39,499 nucleotides of DNA from Ga0077527 sp021300125 (GTDB taxonomy: Bacteria > Pseudomonadota > Gammaproteobacteria > Burkholderiales > SG8-41). The notes under the pieces were generated by a model. That model ran no database searches. It was given only the letters and a program-made list of their open reading frames with translations, and was not told the origin of the DNA. Location of the stretch: contig JBKDUF010000005.1 in assembly GCA_046339595.1 (NCBI GenBank), forward strand, positions 1 through 39,499, read 5' to 3'. This document shows, piece by piece, positions 15,869 to 26,238 of the stretch; within the stretch, counting starts at the first letter, position 1; each line of letters opens with the position of its first letter. Position numbers and translations under genes: made by a program.

Positions 15869-16855
15869 TTATTCAGTGATGCCGCCGATCTGCTTGATCA
15901 CCAGCGCGAAGCGGTCGTTCTGCAGCTTCATGAACTGCGCGAACTCCGCCGGCGATTTGCTCAGGATGACCTCGGCCCCGCTCTCGTTGACACGGCGGGT
16001 GACCTCGGCGTCGGCCATCGCCCTGTGCCAGACGTCGAACAGCCTGGCGATGGCAGCCTTGGGCGCGCCCAGCGGCAGGTAGACGCCCTGCCACGAGCCG
16101 GTGGTCATTTCCTTGAAGCCGAGCTCCGGCATGATCGCCACGTCGGGCAGCGCGCCGATGCGCCGGGGCGCGGAGACACCCAGGATGCGCAGGCGTCCTG
16201 ATTTCACGTGCGGCATCACCGAGGCAATGCTGACAAATGCCAAGCCAACCTCGCCTGCGACCAGCGCGGTGGCCGCAGCGCCGGCGCCGCCCTTGTACGG
16301 AATGTGGGTCAGCTCGATGCCGGCGAGCCGCATGAACTGCTCCATTTCAAGCCGGCCGTTGCTGCCCGATCCGGCGGATCCGAAATTGAGCTTGCCCTTC
16401 TGCGCCTTCGCATAGGCAATGAACTCGGGCATGGTCTTCACCGGCACCGAGGGATGCACCGCCAGCCCCACCGGCACGTCAACGACCTGGGTCACCGCGA
16501 TGAAATCGCGCACCGGCCGCACCGGAAACTTGGGGAAGATGCTGGGGTTGATTGCCATGGTGCCGACATTGCCGAGCAGCATGGTGTAGCCGTCGGGCAG
16601 TGCCTTGGCCGCAACCTCGACGCCGATATTGCCGGAGGCGCCGGAACGGTTGTCGATGACCACCTGCTGGCCCAGTTCCTGCGCGAGCCGCGGCTGCGCC
16701 AGCCGGGCAATCAGGTCCGAAGCACCGCCGGGTGCGAACGGCACCACCATGCGCAGGGGACGCGAGGGATAGCTCTCAGCCGCCAGCGCCGGCCATGCAG
16801 AAGCGCTGCACAACACAGCCAAGGCCAGCGTGATCCTGAAGTTGTTCCTGTTCAT
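15869..16855 (-). CDS. Bug/TctC-family periplasmic solute-binding protein
   Basis: It has 328 residues from ATG 16855; ATG 16864 is an alternative. I prefer 16855 because AGGA is eight bases upstream and the signal peptide then begins MNRNNFRITLALAVLC, with cleavage after PALAA. Mature motifs are VVPFAPGGASDLIAR, VIDNRSGASGNIG, LTHIPYKGGAG and the PELGFKE segment. The first codons and the ribosome site lie inside a TCCTGTCCATCCTGT repeat, so the repeat supplies the start context. It is encoded 31 bases after an FMN oxidase gene and 15 bases before a dehydrogenase gene. The ligand is probably a hydroxy- or oxo-dicarboxylate (inference from neighbours). Confidence 0.93.
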   Translation of the reverse strand: MNRNNFRITLALAVLCSASAWPALAAESYPSRPLRMVVPFAPGGASDLIARLAQPRLAQELGQQVVIDNRSGASGNIGVEVAAKALPDGYTMLLGNVGTMAINPSIFPKFPVRPVRDFIAVTQVVDVPVGLAVHPSVPVKTMPEFIAYAKAQKGKLNFGSAGSGSNGRLEMEQFMRLAGIELTHIPYKGGAGAAATALVAGEVGLAFVSIASVMPHVKSGRLRILGVSAPRRIGALPDVAIMPELGFKEMTTGSWQGVYLPLGAPKAAIARLFDVWHRAMADAEVTRRVNESGAEVILSKSPAEFAQFMKLQNDRFALVIKQIGGITE

Positions 16856-16873
16856 CCTGTCCATCCTGTAAAT
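16847..16873. repeat. Half copy of the TCCTGTCCATCCTGT repeat
   Basis: The stretch reads CCTGTTCATCCTGTCC then ATCCTGTAAAT. It shares 16 bases, ATCCTGTCCATCCTGT, with the inverted-repeat arms at 29154-29238 and 13 of them with the copy at 19111. It overlaps the ribosome site and first codons of the Bug gene at 15869. Confidence 0.8.
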
Positions 16874-16886
16874 TTGATTGTGCTTT

Positions 16887-18110
16887 TCAGCGTCCGCGGC
16901 GAACCGCGTCCTCCAGCAGCGGATAGGCGCTGACCGAACTCGGCGTGCCCAGCACCGGCACTTCGCGCAGCCAATGCGGACCGAGCTGCTTGATCGAGGT
17001 CAGCCCCATCAGGCCCAGCGCATGGCGGATCTCGGATTCCATCAGCTCGAGCATCCTCGCCACTCCCGCCTCACCGCCCGCGGACAGCGCGAGACCGAGC
17101 AGCTTGCCCACGCCCACGGCGCGCGCCCCGAGGCAGAGCATTTTCACCACGTCGGTGCCGCGCATCACGCCGCCGTCGGCGAGCACCTCGGCCCGGCCGG
17201 CCACCGCACGCACCACCTCCTCCAGCACCTCGATGCTGCCCTGCGCATGGTCAAGCTGGCGGCCGCCGTGGTTGGACACATAGACCACATCGGCGCCATG
17301 TTCAACCGCCAGTTCCGCATCCTCGGCTGTGGCCACACCCTTGGCGATCAGCGGCAGGCCGACGCGCTCCTTCATCCACACCAGGTCCTTCCAGCTCAGG
17401 CTGGCCTGGTAGGACTGGTCACCGAAGCCCTCCTTCACCGGCAGACCGCTGACGATGTCGCGTTCGCGGCGGCCGTAATAATTGCGGTCCACCGTCACGC
17501 ACAGCGCGGCGTAGCCGGCTGCCCTGACGCGGTCAAGCACGCCTTCGACCCAGCCGCGGTCGCCGCGTACATAAAGCTGGAACACCAGCTTGCGGTCCAC
17601 CGCCGCCTGCGCCGCCTCCAGGCTGGGCTTGGCCGCGGTGGCGATAAAGGCCGTGGTGCCGCGCGAGACGGCAGCGCGCGCGACCGCCGGACCGCCTTCG
17701 TGATGCACCTTGCTCAGGAAACCGCCAACCGGCGCCGGAAACACCGGAATCTCCATGCGCTGGCCGAGCAGCGAGGTGCTCATGTCGATCTGGCGCACAT
17801 CCACGAGCACGCGCTGGCGCAGCGCCAGCCCATCAAGTCCGGCGCGGTTGCGGCGCAGCGTCATCTCGGCGTCAGCGCCACCCATCAGGTGATCCCATAC
17901 CGGTGCCGGCATCTTGCGATAAGCCTCGAGCGCAATCTCCTGCAGCGTGTCGAACTGGCCCGGCGCTTTTTTCTCCAGGCCCAGCGGATTGGCAGCGGGT
18001 TTCGCCGGCTTCGCCGCGGACTTGCGCGCGGCGGGTTTGGCGGCCGCGCGTGGTTTGCCGGCGGCGGGTTTGCGGGCGGGGACTTTTTTCCTGCTGCGCG
18101 ATGCGGCCAT
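16887..18110 (-). CDS. FMN-dependent 2-hydroxyacid oxidase/dehydrogenase with Lys/Ala/Pro-rich N-terminal tail
   Basis: It has 407 residues; ATG 18110 follows GGAG by eight bases. Residues 1-46 are a strongly basic tail of repeated KPAA/KSAA units, unlike any part of the glycolate oxidase family. The barrel then starts (FDTLQEIALEAYRKM). Catalytic landmarks are FQLYV near 185, LPLIAKGV with the active Lys, VSNHGGRQLD with the catalytic His and substrate Arg, and LADGGVMRGTDV for phosphate binding. The family oxidises L-2-hydroxy acids to 2-oxo acids with FMN. The usual Tyr of the DYY segment (spinach Tyr24) is not kept (VWDHLMGGA). It heads an operon with a Bug protein and a decarboxylating dehydrogenase. 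The substrate is unknown. Confidence 0.9.
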   Translation of the reverse strand: MAASRSRKKVPARKPAAGKPRAAAKPAARKSAAKPAKPAANPLGLEKKAPGQFDTLQEIALEAYRKMPAPVWDHLMGGADAEMTLRRNRAGLDGLALRQRVLVDVRQIDMSTSLLGQRMEIPVFPAPVGGFLSKVHHEGGPAVARAAVSRGTTAFIATAAKPSLEAAQAAVDRKLVFQLYVRGDRGWVEGVLDRVRAAGYAALCVTVDRNYYGRRERDIVSGLPVKEGFGDQSYQASLSWKDLVWMKERVGLPLIAKGVATAEDAELAVEHGADVVYVSNHGGRQLDHAQGSIEVLEEVVRAVAGRAEVLADGGVMRGTDVVKMLCLGARAVGVGKLLGLALSAGGEAGVARMLELMESEIRHALGLMGLTSIKQLGPHWLREVPVLGTPSSVSAYPLLEDAVRRGR

Positions 18111-18166
18111 TGCGGGGACTCCGTTGAGACTGAGAGACTAAAAATAATTAATAAAATCAAACACTT

Positions 18167-18203
18167 AAAAAAACACCAGAAACACCGGCAAATTATTGCC
18201 GGT
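18167..18203 (-). terminator. Weak terminator-like hairpin over the lyase stop codon
   Basis: An 8-bp perfect stem (ACCGGCAA 18184-18191 with TTGCCGGT 18196-18203) has the TAA stop of the lyase gene in its loop. A run of seven T on the minus strand (18173-18167) follows after about ten bases, too far for a textbook terminator. The AT-rich DNA beyond it (18138-18173) may also hold the promoter of the FMN oxidase operon. Confidence 0.4.
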
Positions 18204-19089
18204 CCTGCATGTAGCGGCGCTCCCAGTCTTCGACATCGGCGAGGCCGAGAATTTCGTTGTACTGCGTCATCGTCAACATGCGCCCGCGTACGGCCCTGGT
18301 GTTGCCGTCGCGCTTCAGGCTGCCCAGCGCCTCGCTGATGGCGAAGCCGGCGGCGTTACGCGCCAGCCCCGGGAAAATCGCAATGCGGAAACCCAGGGCC
18401 TCGATTTCCGGCACCGTCAGCTCGCCGAGCTTGCCGCCGCCGTCAATATTGACCAGGCAGGGCGCGCCGGATTCCGCGGTGACGCGCCTGAGGTCATCGA
18501 GGATGGTTGGACTGTTCTTCAGTTCGACGAACACCACATCAGCTCCCGCCTTGCGGTAGGCCTGGCCGCGGCGGATGGCCTCATCGAGGCCGAGTCCGGT
18601 CGCCGCGTCGGTGCGCGCGATGATGATGAAATCCGGGTCGCGCCGCGCCGCCACCGCCGCCTCAATCTTGCCGGCGTGCTCGGCCAGCGACACCACCGGG
18701 CGCGAACCCGGCAGGTGGCCGCAGCGCTTGGGCATCACCTGGTCTTCCAGGTGGATGGCCGCCACACCCGCGGCCTCGAACTCGCGCACGGTGTGTTTCA
18801 CGTTGACCGCATTGCCGTAGCCGGTGTCGGCATCGCAGATCAGCGGAATCTCGACGCAGGCGGCAGCGCGATGCGCATGCGCGGCAAACAGCGACAGGTC
18901 CACCATGCCGACATCGGGCTGGCCGAGCAGGCAGGCGGAAACGCCGTTGCCGGTCATGTAGACCGCCTCAAATCCCGCCTGCTGCACCATCCGCGCGCCG
19001 TAGGCGTCGTAAATCCCCGGCGCCACGATCATGCCGCCCTCAATGAGCCTTTTGCGCAACTGCTGCCGTACCGTCAATTTCGCCATCAT
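18193..19089 (-). CDS. Isocitrate-lyase/PEP-mutase-family C-C lyase
   Basis: The call is 298 residues from ATG 19089 (MMAKLTVRQQLRKRL). The frame upstream is the heptamer-repeat DNA and I rejected it. The alpha/beta barrel shows APGIYDAYGARMVQQAGF, YMTGNGVSACLLG, DADTGYGNAVNV (metal-binding Asp pair), HLEDQVMPKRCGHLPG with the catalytic Cys of lyases, and IIARTDAATGLGLDEAI. The KRCGH motif points to a 2-methylisocitrate or dimethylmalate type lyase (or related decarboxylase) rather than PEP mutase. Expected products are pyruvate or glyoxylate plus an acid. LeuCD-like hydratase genes lie upstream in the same direction. A similar hydratase plus lyase pair (DmdAB, Dml) breaks down 2,3-dimethylmaleate in nicotinate fermentation, so this is a candidate analogue. 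The ribosome site is weak. Confidence 0.88.
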   Translation of the reverse strand: MMAKLTVRQQLRKRLIEGGMIVAPGIYDAYGARMVQQAGFEAVYMTGNGVSACLLGQPDVGMVDLSLFAAHAHRAAACVEIPLICDADTGYGNAVNVKHTVREFEAAGVAAIHLEDQVMPKRCGHLPGSRPVVSLAEHAGKIEAAVAARRDPDFIIIARTDAATGLGLDEAIRRGQAYRKAGADVVFVELKNSPTILDDLRRVTAESGAPCLVNIDGGGKLGELTVPEIEALGFRIAIFPGLARNAAGFAISEALGSLKRDGNTRAVRGRMLTMTQYNEILGLADVEDWERRYMQDRQ

Positions 19090-19110
19090 GGTTCCCGTAT
19101 TGATCCCGCT

Positions 19111-19137
19111 TTTATCCTGCAATACTGTCCATCCTGT
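19111..19137. repeat. Half copy of the TCCTGTCCATCCTGT repeat
   Basis: TTTATCCTGCAATACTGTCC followed by ATCCTGT matches the 28-bp arm at 29211-29238 except for one missing base and two changes. It lies 22 bases upstream of the lyase ATG and next to the heptamer array. Confidence 0.8.
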
Positions 19138-19144
19138 TAATTCC

Positions 19145-19193
19145 GCACTTTGCACTTTGCACTTTGCACTTTGCACTCTTCACTTTTCACTGG
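19145..19193. repeat. Heptanucleotide tandem array GCACTTT
   Basis: Four perfect GCACTTT units (19145-19172) are followed by GCACTCT, TCACTTT and TCACTGG, all in the same 7-base register. The array runs into the stop codon of the Bug gene (TCA, 19187-19189), fills the space between it and the lyase gene, and adjoins the repeat at 19111. Confidence 0.9.
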
Positions 19194-20143
19194 GTTTCCA
19201 CCAGCCCCAGCTTTTTCTTCACCGCTTCGGTTTCCTTGATGTCCTGCAGCAGCTGCGCGCGGAAGGCTTCGGGACCCTGGAAGCCGTCGAGCTGTGACAC
19301 CTGCTGCAGATAGGTTTTCCAGGCCGGCGCCTGCTGCGCCTTCTGGATCGCCGAGGCCAGGCGGTCCACCACCGGCCGCGGCGTGCCGGCGCGGACCATG
19401 ATGCCGCGCCACTGGTAACGCACCACGTCCCAGCCCTTTTCTTTATAGGTCGGCACGTCGGGGAAGTCCTCCAGCCGCTTCTCCGACGACACCGCGATCA
19501 CGCGCACCTTGCCGGCGTCGATCATCGGCTTCACGTTGCCGGGATTGGTCGCCGCAGCATCCACGTGGCCGCCGGCAATCGCCGTCAGCGCCGGGCCGCC
19601 ACCGGGATAAGGCACCCAGGTGGTCCTGAACTTGGCGACATCGGCAAACACCTCCCAGGCCACGCGGTGCGAGCTGATCGCAAACGGCCCGGCCACATTG
19701 AGGTAACCGGGCTTCTTGCGCGCGAAGGCGACAAACTGCTCGATGGTCTTGAACGGCGTGGAGGTGTGCACGATCAGCCCGTAGGGATCGATCTGAGAGC
19801 GCGCCACCATCTGCAGGTCATCGAGCTTGAACTGCGCGGTCTTCTCGCTGAACAGCGTCGCCAGCGACAGCGTGTTGGCGGCAATGGTGTAGCCGTCGGC
19901 CGGCGCGCGCACCAGCGAATTGACCATCACGATGCCGGAACCGCCGGTACGGTTTTCCACCACCACGTTCTGACCCAGCTCGGCGGTGAGCAGCCGGGCG
20001 AGTGTGCGGCCATAGATGTCCACCGGCGAACCCGCCGCCGACCACACCAGCATCGTCACCGGTCGCGCCGGCCAGGACTGCGCCAGCGCCGGGAACGGCA
20101 CGCAGGCCACGGTTGCCGCAATAACCCATTGTTTGAATTGCAT
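19187..20143 (-). CDS. Bug/TctC-family periplasmic solute-binding protein (divergent pocket)
   Basis: It has 318 residues; ATG 20143 follows GGAGGAG by seven bases. The signal peptide is MQFKQWVIAATVACVPFPAL with cleavage after ALAQ. It keeps VVENRTGGSGIVMVNS, WVPYPGGGP and VPTYKEKG. The first ligand loop reads WSAAGSPVDIYGR instead of the usual PGG.xD. Loss of the Gly-Gly suggests a different ligand from the other Bug proteins here. It lies between an enolase-superfamily gene and a C-C lyase gene, so its ligand is probably an intermediate or entry acid of that pathway (inference). The stop codon is inside a heptamer array. Confidence 0.9.
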   Translation of the reverse strand: MQFKQWVIAATVACVPFPALAQSWPARPVTMLVWSAAGSPVDIYGRTLARLLTAELGQNVVVENRTGGSGIVMVNSLVRAPADGYTIAANTLSLATLFSEKTAQFKLDDLQMVARSQIDPYGLIVHTSTPFKTIEQFVAFARKKPGYLNVAGPFAISSHRVAWEVFADVAKFRTTWVPYPGGGPALTAIAGGHVDAAATNPGNVKPMIDAGKVRVIAVSSEKRLEDFPDVPTYKEKGWDVVRYQWRGIMVRAGTPRPVVDRLASAIQKAQQAPAWKTYLQQVSQLDGFQGPEAFRAQLLQDIKETEAVKKKLGLVETQ

Positions 20144-20203
20144 TATTTTTCTCCTCCTCGGCGCGCCGCCGGAAACGGCGCAGTTATGGCTCTTGGCTTG
20201 GGC

Positions 20204-21325
20204 TCACTGGATCTCGAAGCGGTACTGCGCGAGCTTGGCATCGTCCAGCGTAACACCGAGGCCCGGGCCCTGCGGCAGCACGATGCTGCCCCTGCTCTGG
20301 TCCATCTTCTGCGTGACCACATCATCCTTGGTCTTCAGCGGCCCGACGCATTCGAGGCCGTCAATGACGTTATTCGAAGTCGCGGCGAGCATCACCTCCG
20401 CCATGGTGTTCACGCCGAGGCCGAAGCCGTGGCCCACCACGCAGCGGATGCCTGCTGCCTCGGCGGTGGCAATCATGCGCCGCGTATTCAGGAAGCCGCC
20501 CTGCTTCATCACCTTGACCTTGACGATGTCGGCGGCGTCCATGCGGATGATGTTGATCAGGCTGGCATGGTCGAGCACCGATTCGTCGGCCATGATCGAC
20601 AGGCCCACCCCGTTCGCCGCCTTGCGCACCCGCGCCATCCCGGCGAGGTCGTCGGCCGGCACCGGCTGCTCGAACAACTGCAGCTTGAACGGCGCCACCA
20701 GTTCGGCCAATGCGATTGAGGTATCGGCATCGTAGCCGGCGTTGGCATCGATGCGGATCTGGAAATCAGGACCGACCGCCTCGCGCACCGCCTTCACACG
20801 GTCGCGGTCGGCCTTGATGTCGGCGCCGACCTTGATCTTGCAGGAGTGGAACCCCTGGTCCTGCCAGCCCTTGGTCTGCCTCGCCGCCTCGTCCGGCGGC
20901 AGGATGCCGATCCAGGCGTTGAAACTCAGGCGATCCTTCACCGCGCCGCCGAGCCAGGTATGGACGGCCACCCCTGCCACCCGCGCCGAGAGGTCGGTGC
21001 AGGCCATGTCAATGGTCGATTTCGCGTCGAGGAAACCCGGCGTCACCGCGTCGATGCGGGCATTGATCTGGTGCAGGTTGGTCGGGTCCATGCCGATCAC
21101 CGCCGGCGCCAGCCGGCCGCGGATCATGCGCAGGCTGTCCTCGATGGTCTCGGTGGTGTAGCCGGGCGTGGGGTCCATGTTGCCGTAGCCCACAGCGCCG
21201 CCGGTGGCGGTAACACGCACCACGGCGCTTTTCACCACCGACTTCGACAGGTAGGCGTTCTTGAACTCCATCACCAGCGGCATGGCGACGCCGAATACCT
21301 CGACGCGCTCGATTTTCAGGTTCAT
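20204..21325 (-). CDS. Enolase-superfamily enzyme, muconate-lactonizing/mandelate-racemase group
   Basis: It has 373 residues, typical length. The N-terminal capping domain is MNLKIERVEVFGVAMPL. The barrel has the KxK pair in CKIKVG near residue 164, metal ligands in IRIDANAGYD (Asp), LFEQPV (Glu) and MADES (Asp), and a second Lys in KVKVMKQGG near 268. Lys on both faces is the muconate lactonizing enzyme subgroup pattern, which includes cycloisomerases, succinylbenzoate synthases and epimerases. The reaction would begin with proton abstraction next to a Mg-bound carboxylate. Its gene is 13 bases downstream of a LeuD-like gene, so it is probably co-translated with the hydratase. The substrate is unknown. 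Confidence 0.88.
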   Translation of the reverse strand: MNLKIERVEVFGVAMPLVMEFKNAYLSKSVVKSAVVRVTATGGAVGYGNMDPTPGYTTETIEDSLRMIRGRLAPAVIGMDPTNLHQINARIDAVTPGFLDAKSTIDMACTDLSARVAGVAVHTWLGGAVKDRLSFNAWIGILPPDEAARQTKGWQDQGFHSCKIKVGADIKADRDRVKAVREAVGPDFQIRIDANAGYDADTSIALAELVAPFKLQLFEQPVPADDLAGMARVRKAANGVGLSIMADESVLDHASLINIIRMDAADIVKVKVMKQGGFLNTRRMIATAEAAGIRCVVGHGFGLGVNTMAEVMLAATSNNVIDGLECVGPLKTKDDVVTQKMDQSRGSIVLPQGPGLGVTLDDAKLAQYRFEIQ

Positions 21326-21338
21326 GCCCGGATCCCGT

Positions 21339-21851
21339 TCACGCCCGGGCCCCGGCGATGTTCCAGTCCGGGTGTTTCTGCAGGAAAGGAATCAGCCCGC
21401 CCGCCTGCAGCAGCGCACCGAGGGCCGGCGGCAGCGGCGGCACCGTGCGCAGGATGTTTTTCGCCGGCACCGCGATGCGCCCAGCGACCAGGTCGATCTC
21501 GATCGCGTCACCGGCGGCGATGCCGGCGATGTCGCACTCGACCACCGGCATGCCGTTGTTGATCGCGTTGCGGTAGAACTGGCGGCCGAAACTCGGCGCG
21601 ACAATGGCCGCCACGCCCATGCGGTGCATCACGTGCACCGCCTGCTCGCGCGAGGAGTTGATGCCGAAGTTCGCACCGGCGACGATCACGTCGCCCTTGA
21701 CGAAAGACTTGGCAAATCCCGGCGCCACGTTGTCGAAAGCGACCGTCGCGATGAACGCGGTGTCCTTGCCCGGCAGGTATTTGCTGGAACAGTGGATGTC
21801 GGTGCTGACTTCGTCGCCGAGCACCCGTGCACTGCCTTTGATGATGTTCAT
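21339..21851 (-). CDS. LeuD-like small subunit of an aconitase-family hydratase
   Basis: It has 170 residues; ATG 21851 follows AAGGA by seven bases. This is the swivel domain: DEVSTDIHCSSKYL near the start, GANFGINSSREQAVHVM near 60 (substrate-binding Ser-Arg), and AIVAPSFGRQFYRNAINNG near 82. It is the short form (about 165-170 residues) found in archaeal-type isopropylmalate isomerases and in 2,3-dimethylmaleate hydratase DmdB, shorter than the E. coli LeuD (201). It pairs with the LeuC-like protein encoded upstream. Together they would move a hydroxyl between adjacent carbons of a branched dicarboxylate. The neighbourhood argues for catabolism rather than leucine synthesis. Confidence 0.9.
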   Translation of the reverse strand: MNIIKGSARVLGDEVSTDIHCSSKYLPGKDTAFIATVAFDNVAPGFAKSFVKGDVIVAGANFGINSSREQAVHVMHRMGVAAIVAPSFGRQFYRNAINNGMPVVECDIAGIAAGDAIEIDLVAGRIAVPAKNILRTVPPLPPALGALLQAGGLIPFLQKHPDWNIAGARA

Positions 21852-21870
21852 GTTTCAGTCCTTTTTTACC

Positions 21871-21951
21871 GCCAAGGCGCCAAGAAAACCCGTCACAATC
21901 AATAACATTGGGCCAGTTCAGTTTTTATCTTGGCGCTCTTGGCGTCTTGGC
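21871..21951. repeat. Inverted repeat of the CGCCAAG family between LeuC- and LeuD-like genes
   Basis: GCCAAGGCGCCAAGA (21871-21885) pairs with TCTTGGCGTCTTGGC (21937-21951): 15 bp with one G-T wobble and a 51-base spacer. The right arm also contains an extra CTTGGCG unit (21929-21935). It fills the 122-base gap between two subunit genes that should be translated together, so it may modulate their expression. Confidence 0.8.
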
Positions 21952-21973
21952 AATGAAAGATGTTTGTCCAAGC

Positions 21974-23257
21974 TCAAGCAGCAGCACGCCAGTCGCCGCA
22001 GGCGACCGTGCGCGCATCGGTGATGACACCGGTCAGCGCGGAAGCCGCCACCGTTGCCGCCGAGCCGATCCAGATCTCCGACTTCGGGTTGCCGAGCCGG
22101 CCCTTGAAATTGCGGTTGGCGCTGGAAATCACCACCTGGCTGTCGCCGGCGATGTAGTGGCCGGTGATGTTGACGCAGGTGCCGCAACCCGCAGCTTCCA
22201 CCGAAGCACCCGCCGCGGTGAGGATTTCAAACAAGCCTTCGCGCATCGCCGCGAGGTAGATCGCTCGCGAGGCCGGGGTCACGATCATGCGCACGCCCCT
22301 GGCAAGTTTTTTGCCCTTGAGGATGGCCGCGGCCTGGCGGATGTCGTCCAGCCGGCCGTTGGTGCAGGTGCCGATCAGCGCGACCTGGATTTTCTGTCCC
22401 TGCACGTCGGGCACCGCGACGACGTCATCGATGTGGTGCTGGCGCGCCACCTGCGGCGCCAGGTTCACGGTATCGAGAACGATGCGCTGGGCATACACCG
22501 CATCGGCATCGGCCTTGACCGGTTTCGGGGTCGCCGCGCCGTGGGCCTTGAGCCAGGCGAAGGTTTTCTCGTCGGCCTCGAGGATCGCCGCCTTGGCGCC
22601 GAGTTCAGCGGCGTGATTCGATAACGTCATCCGGTCGTCAATGGCCATCGCCGACACGCCGCTGCCGGCGTATTCCAGCGCCATGTAGTTGGCGCCCTCG
22701 GCGCGCAGCCTGCCGAGCATCGCCAGCGTCACGTCCTTGGCCCACACGCCTGGCTGCAACGGCCCGTTGAGGTCGATCCGGATGGTCTCGGGCACGCGGA
22801 ACCACAGCTTGCCGGTCATCATCACCGCGGAGACGTCGGTACCCTCAACGCCGGTGCCGAAGGCATTGAACGCGCCGTAGGTGGTGGAATGGGTATCGGT
22901 GCCGACGACGAGGTCGCCGCAGGTCAAGTGGCCGCCCTCGGGCAACACCTGGTGGCAGATGCCGTCACCGACGTCATACAGCGGCGAGCCGTGCTTTTCG
23001 GCAAAGGCGCGCATCTCGACATGGACGTTGGCGGCTTCAATGTTGGGTGGCGGTGAATAGTGGTCGAGCACCAGCGCGGTGCGCTTCACATGCGGCAGGG
23101 ATTTCGCACCCAGCTTCTCGATCATCTTCAGCGCGTTGCCGGCACGGGCATCGTGGATCATCGCGAAATCGACGTCGGCGACGACAATTTCGCCCGCTTT
23201 GGCCGGCTTGCCGCCGGCATGACTGCCGAGAATCTTCTCGGCGATGGTGTGGCCCAT
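21974..23257 (-). CDS. LeuC-like large subunit of an aconitase-family hydratase
   Basis: It has 427 residues; ATG 23257 follows AGAGGGGG. It carries the 4Fe-4S ligands Cys in IGTCTNGRLDD near 298 and the CxxC of AGCGTCVN near 358, plus VGTDTHSTTYGAFNAFGTG near 123 and SSANRNFKGRLGNP near 380. At about 420 residues it is the short form shared by archaeal-type isopropylmalate isomerase/homoaconitase and DmdA. It should form a heterodimer with the product of 21339-21851 and catalyse reversible (de)hydration of a 2-hydroxy dicarboxylate or a maleate-type acid in the cytoplasm. An AT-rich stretch (TAAAAT on minus, 23321-23316) upstream could be a -10 box with no clear -35. Confidence 0.92.
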   Translation of the reverse strand: MGHTIAEKILGSHAGGKPAKAGEIVVADVDFAMIHDARAGNALKMIEKLGAKSLPHVKRTALVLDHYSPPPNIEAANVHVEMRAFAEKHGSPLYDVGDGICHQVLPEGGHLTCGDLVVGTDTHSTTYGAFNAFGTGVEGTDVSAVMMTGKLWFRVPETIRIDLNGPLQPGVWAKDVTLAMLGRLRAEGANYMALEYAGSGVSAMAIDDRMTLSNHAAELGAKAAILEADEKTFAWLKAHGAATPKPVKADADAVYAQRIVLDTVNLAPQVARQHHIDDVVAVPDVQGQKIQVALIGTCTNGRLDDIRQAAAILKGKKLARGVRMIVTPASRAIYLAAMREGLFEILTAAGASVEAAGCGTCVNITGHYIAGDSQVVISSANRNFKGRLGNPKSEIWIGSAATVAASALTGVITDARTVACGDWRAAA

Positions 23258-23382
23258 CGAACCCCCTCTGTTCAGGAAAGACGCCGCCCGATTCCGGCCG
23301 GCGGCAAAGCTTGGAATTTTAACCCGCTGACACCCCGCTACCGCTGTGCCTGTTCACCATGTGAGCCCTGCAGCGGATCGCC

Positions 23383-26073
<2,691 letters not shown>

Positions 26074-26238
26074 GGGGGGTATTCATGGACTTGTGCGGCG
26101 CCGGGGCGGCGCGCGCGGGCCGCCATTTTCACACTGGGAGCGCCCGCATGTCTGCGCCCGCGCTGAAATAACCGCCATGTTTTGGACCACCGCGGCCTGG
26201 GCGCGGCGCGCAGGCTGCAGCGGCGAACAACGCCGCGA

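Noticed and set aside
19145..19193. CRISPR or CRISPR-like array
   Set aside because: Units are 7 bases without spacers, so this is a simple tandem repeat.
14798..23257. Leucine biosynthesis (leuB, leuC, leuD)
   Set aside because: The LeuB-like gene is far from the LeuCD-like genes, the subunits are the short DmdAB/archaeal type, and the neighbours are uptake and catabolic genes with no leuA.
26220..26236. A terminator after the SDR gene
   Set aside because: The 6-bp GC hairpin lacks a T tract on either strand.
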